Positions 62,215-64,000 of a stretch of 64,000 nt of DNA are shown here, piece after piece; the stretch's first letter is position 1, and every line of letters starts with the position of its first letter. Where the stretch lies: the NCBI GenBank assembly GCA_018881555.1, contig JACAXG010000032.1, positions 2,678,837 through 2,742,836 of the forward strand, given 5' to 3'. This stretch comes from Amblyornis subalaris (taxonomy: Eukaryota; Chordata; Aves; Passeriformes; Ptilonorhynchidae). A program made the translations under genes and the position numbers. A model generated the notes under the pieces. The model did not search any database. It saw only the letters and a program-made list of their open reading frames with translations, and was not told where the DNA came from.

Positions 62215-63189
62215 TGACCTTTTTGAACTTCGGCTCATATCAGTACTGAACAATTTGGGATTTCAGAGAAGAATACAAAGACAAATTCTTATCCAGCCTG
62301 ACAAAGCAGGCAATTCGGTCTCTGCGAGATACTGGCAGTGACACCAAGTTGACATGTGTCAAGGAGATAGGAGGTAGCCAAGTGCTCTGGAGTTGTTTCC
62401 CTTATCATAATTTTAATTACTCCAGGGAGAAGATTAGATGCTGCTTGTTATTTACAGTTGATTCATAAAATGGTGATTATATAATGAGGGAAAAGATTGA
62501 GGGGAATATCTCTTCAATTTTCAAACTCTCTAGGTAGAACTAATTCTCCCTGACTTTAATTCACTAAAAGATTATTATTGAAATCTAAGCAACTCATCTA
62601 TGCTTCCTTAACAGAGATATAGTTTCCTTGAGAATATGATTTATCATCTTATAAACTAGGTGAAATGGTTTGTTCCTCAAAAGCTCTTCTTTCCTCCAGG
62701 GTCACTAAAGGTATCCTAGAGAGGCCTGGAATTTAGAAGAACGAATTTCTGAGGATTATAGACCACCCTGAGCTGATACCTGTGATGTGGTCATGGACTT
62801 ACAGTCTGAGGTCATATTGACCACTGATGTTTATGTCTTAACTTGCTTTGGCTCCAAAGACATCGAAAAGCAGTCTGCAGCTTCTTTCTTTGGTATTGAG
62901 GGCAACTTCAAATTGCTGATGGCTTCTGTGGGGAACCTTGAATGACCACCAAAACCAGCTAAATCAATAATAGCGTGACATTCACCTGAACCACCCGTAA
63001 ATAAATACCATCCATTCTTTGTGGACTTCCAAAGCTACACCTATTTCCCAGATCCTCTCCAAACATCTACGAGTATTTTTGTCTCCAGCCCAACAACCAG
63101 GTACCAAACAATCAGTTTGTTAATTGGATACATGTACCTTTTCCCTCCACCTACCTCCTGCACAGTTGTGCCAAATGAAGTTTGGTGTG

Positions 63190-63244
63190 CCTTCCAACCC
63201 AAAATCGGGTCACTTCCAACCCAAACCATTGTATGATTCTATGA
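63190..63244 (+). mobile_element. CR1 LINE tail, plus strand, very short
   Basis: CACTTCCAACCCAAACCATTG is followed by TATGATTCTATGA, the sense-strand CR1 end. CTTCCAACCC occurs twice, 21 bp apart. Only about 50 bp are present. Confidence 0.85.
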
Positions 63245-64000
63245 AATTCATGTGTGCAAAGTGGTAAAAACTATCTAACACTTGCAGTCCAGGTAAATTA
63301 TTATTTGCCTTATTTTGGAGTTGAATACACCCCTGAATATGAATCTACACTTTTTTTTTCAGATTTAATTGCATTAAATATCTGACCAAGAAGTTATTGT
63401 AAACTGTAAGAAATATAGAGCATATAATCCTGTACTGTATAACTTTCACAAGATGTAATGGTATGCTAGCATATTATAAATACACTAGAATAATTTATTT
63501 ATTATATTCCATTAGTATATTTTAACAAGCATTGCTGTGGGACAGTATGCTTGCCAATTTATGTTTATGAGACTGTCAAGATAATTTACATGCCTATGAA
63601 AATAAACACCATTGCCAACTCAGGGTCTGCTTGTCAAATAATCTTGTCAGGAAGAAATGAAACACTACCAAGCTGAAGAGTAAAGCATATTCATTATTGC
63701 TGGCTACACAGATTCTAGGTGACACAGTGAAATACATTTATGCCATTTTTCATGTATCATATGAATAAAAAAATGAGGGAATGGGGTACTTCAGGCTGCC
63801 ATAATGTACTATACAAAACAGATTTAGCCCTCAATCACTATTTTTTCTTCAAAATAATAAAAATAATATTAAAAAAATAGAAATACCTGGGCCCCAGTAA
63901 CTTCAGTGGGCAAAATAAAATGCATTATTCATCTGGGAAACTGAAAATGCTACACAAAATCATGACTACTTCACAATGGTTAAGCTGAAATAAAATAGCT
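63245..64000. other. AT-rich sequence with direct-repeat copy B
   Basis: Apart from the repeat at 63489-63685 nothing was recognised. The window ends in unique DNA. Confidence 0.45.
63489..63685 (+). repeat. Diverged direct repeat, copy B
   Basis: This is the partner of 61584-61782, about 1.9 kb downstream in the same orientation. Flanking sequence on either side of the two copies does not match, so only this ~195-bp segment is shared. Confidence 0.9.

Larger units (their letters stand above)
60859..63189. other. Unique sequence, no confirmed gene
   Basis: It contains copy A of a ~195-bp direct repeat (61584-61782) and a small ATG-initiated frame at 62041-62214 with a hydrophobic segment. 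No dispersed repeat was recognised. Confidence 0.4.

Overview
This window looks like bird nuclear DNA, from an intergenic region or a very long intron. The evidence is the repeat content. There are more than a dozen CR1 LINE fragments, several ending in the diagnostic avian tail built on ATTCTATG, and three pieces of avian endogenous-retrovirus LTR. The rest is AT-rich unique sequence with scattered microsatellites. I see no operons, no bacterial genes, no CRISPR array, and no rRNA or tRNA gene. I could not identify any intact protein-coding gene. Nearly all open frames are short, many begin at non-ATG codons, and the longer ones mostly lie inside repeats. I cannot name the species or the locus.

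Layout. 1-2290: unique DNA; the minus strand has one reading frame broken only once over 732 bp (723-1454). 2291-4885: a CR1 fragment, then a very old CR1 copy with a recognisable reverse-transcriptase remnant. 4886-11490: unique DNA with a GC-richer patch at 8130-8720. 11491-13955: two CR1 fragments around an A-rich/ACC tract. 13956-28740: mostly unique, with two CR1 fragments (21300-21618, 22188-22356) and one candidate 69-bp exon (25484-25552). 28741-31262: two CR1 segments, one plus and one minus; the second carries decayed RT-coding sequence. 33534-36247: a long polypyrimidine tract, an old CR1, a truncated LTR, an AAAAT array and a CR1 tail. 37755-43115: an old CR1, four younger CR1 pieces, and a complex locus where one CR1 copy carries a complete solo LTR with a target-site duplication plus a 153-bp duplicated block. 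43116-53477: mostly unique, with a CTTT repeat and a short CR1 end. 53478-56325: CR1 and a large solo LTR. 56326-64000: mostly unique, with a 24-bp perfect palindrome, two small CR1 ends and a diverged ~195-bp direct repeat.

There is no gene network to describe. What can be read is the history of the DNA: layers of CR1 insertion of different ages, later LTR insertion, microsatellite growth, and local copying of short segments. I did not find a convincing new biological system. The best leads are the 153-bp templated-looking insertion at 42891, the duplicated element at 61584/63489, the palindrome at 59681 and the candidate exon at 25484.
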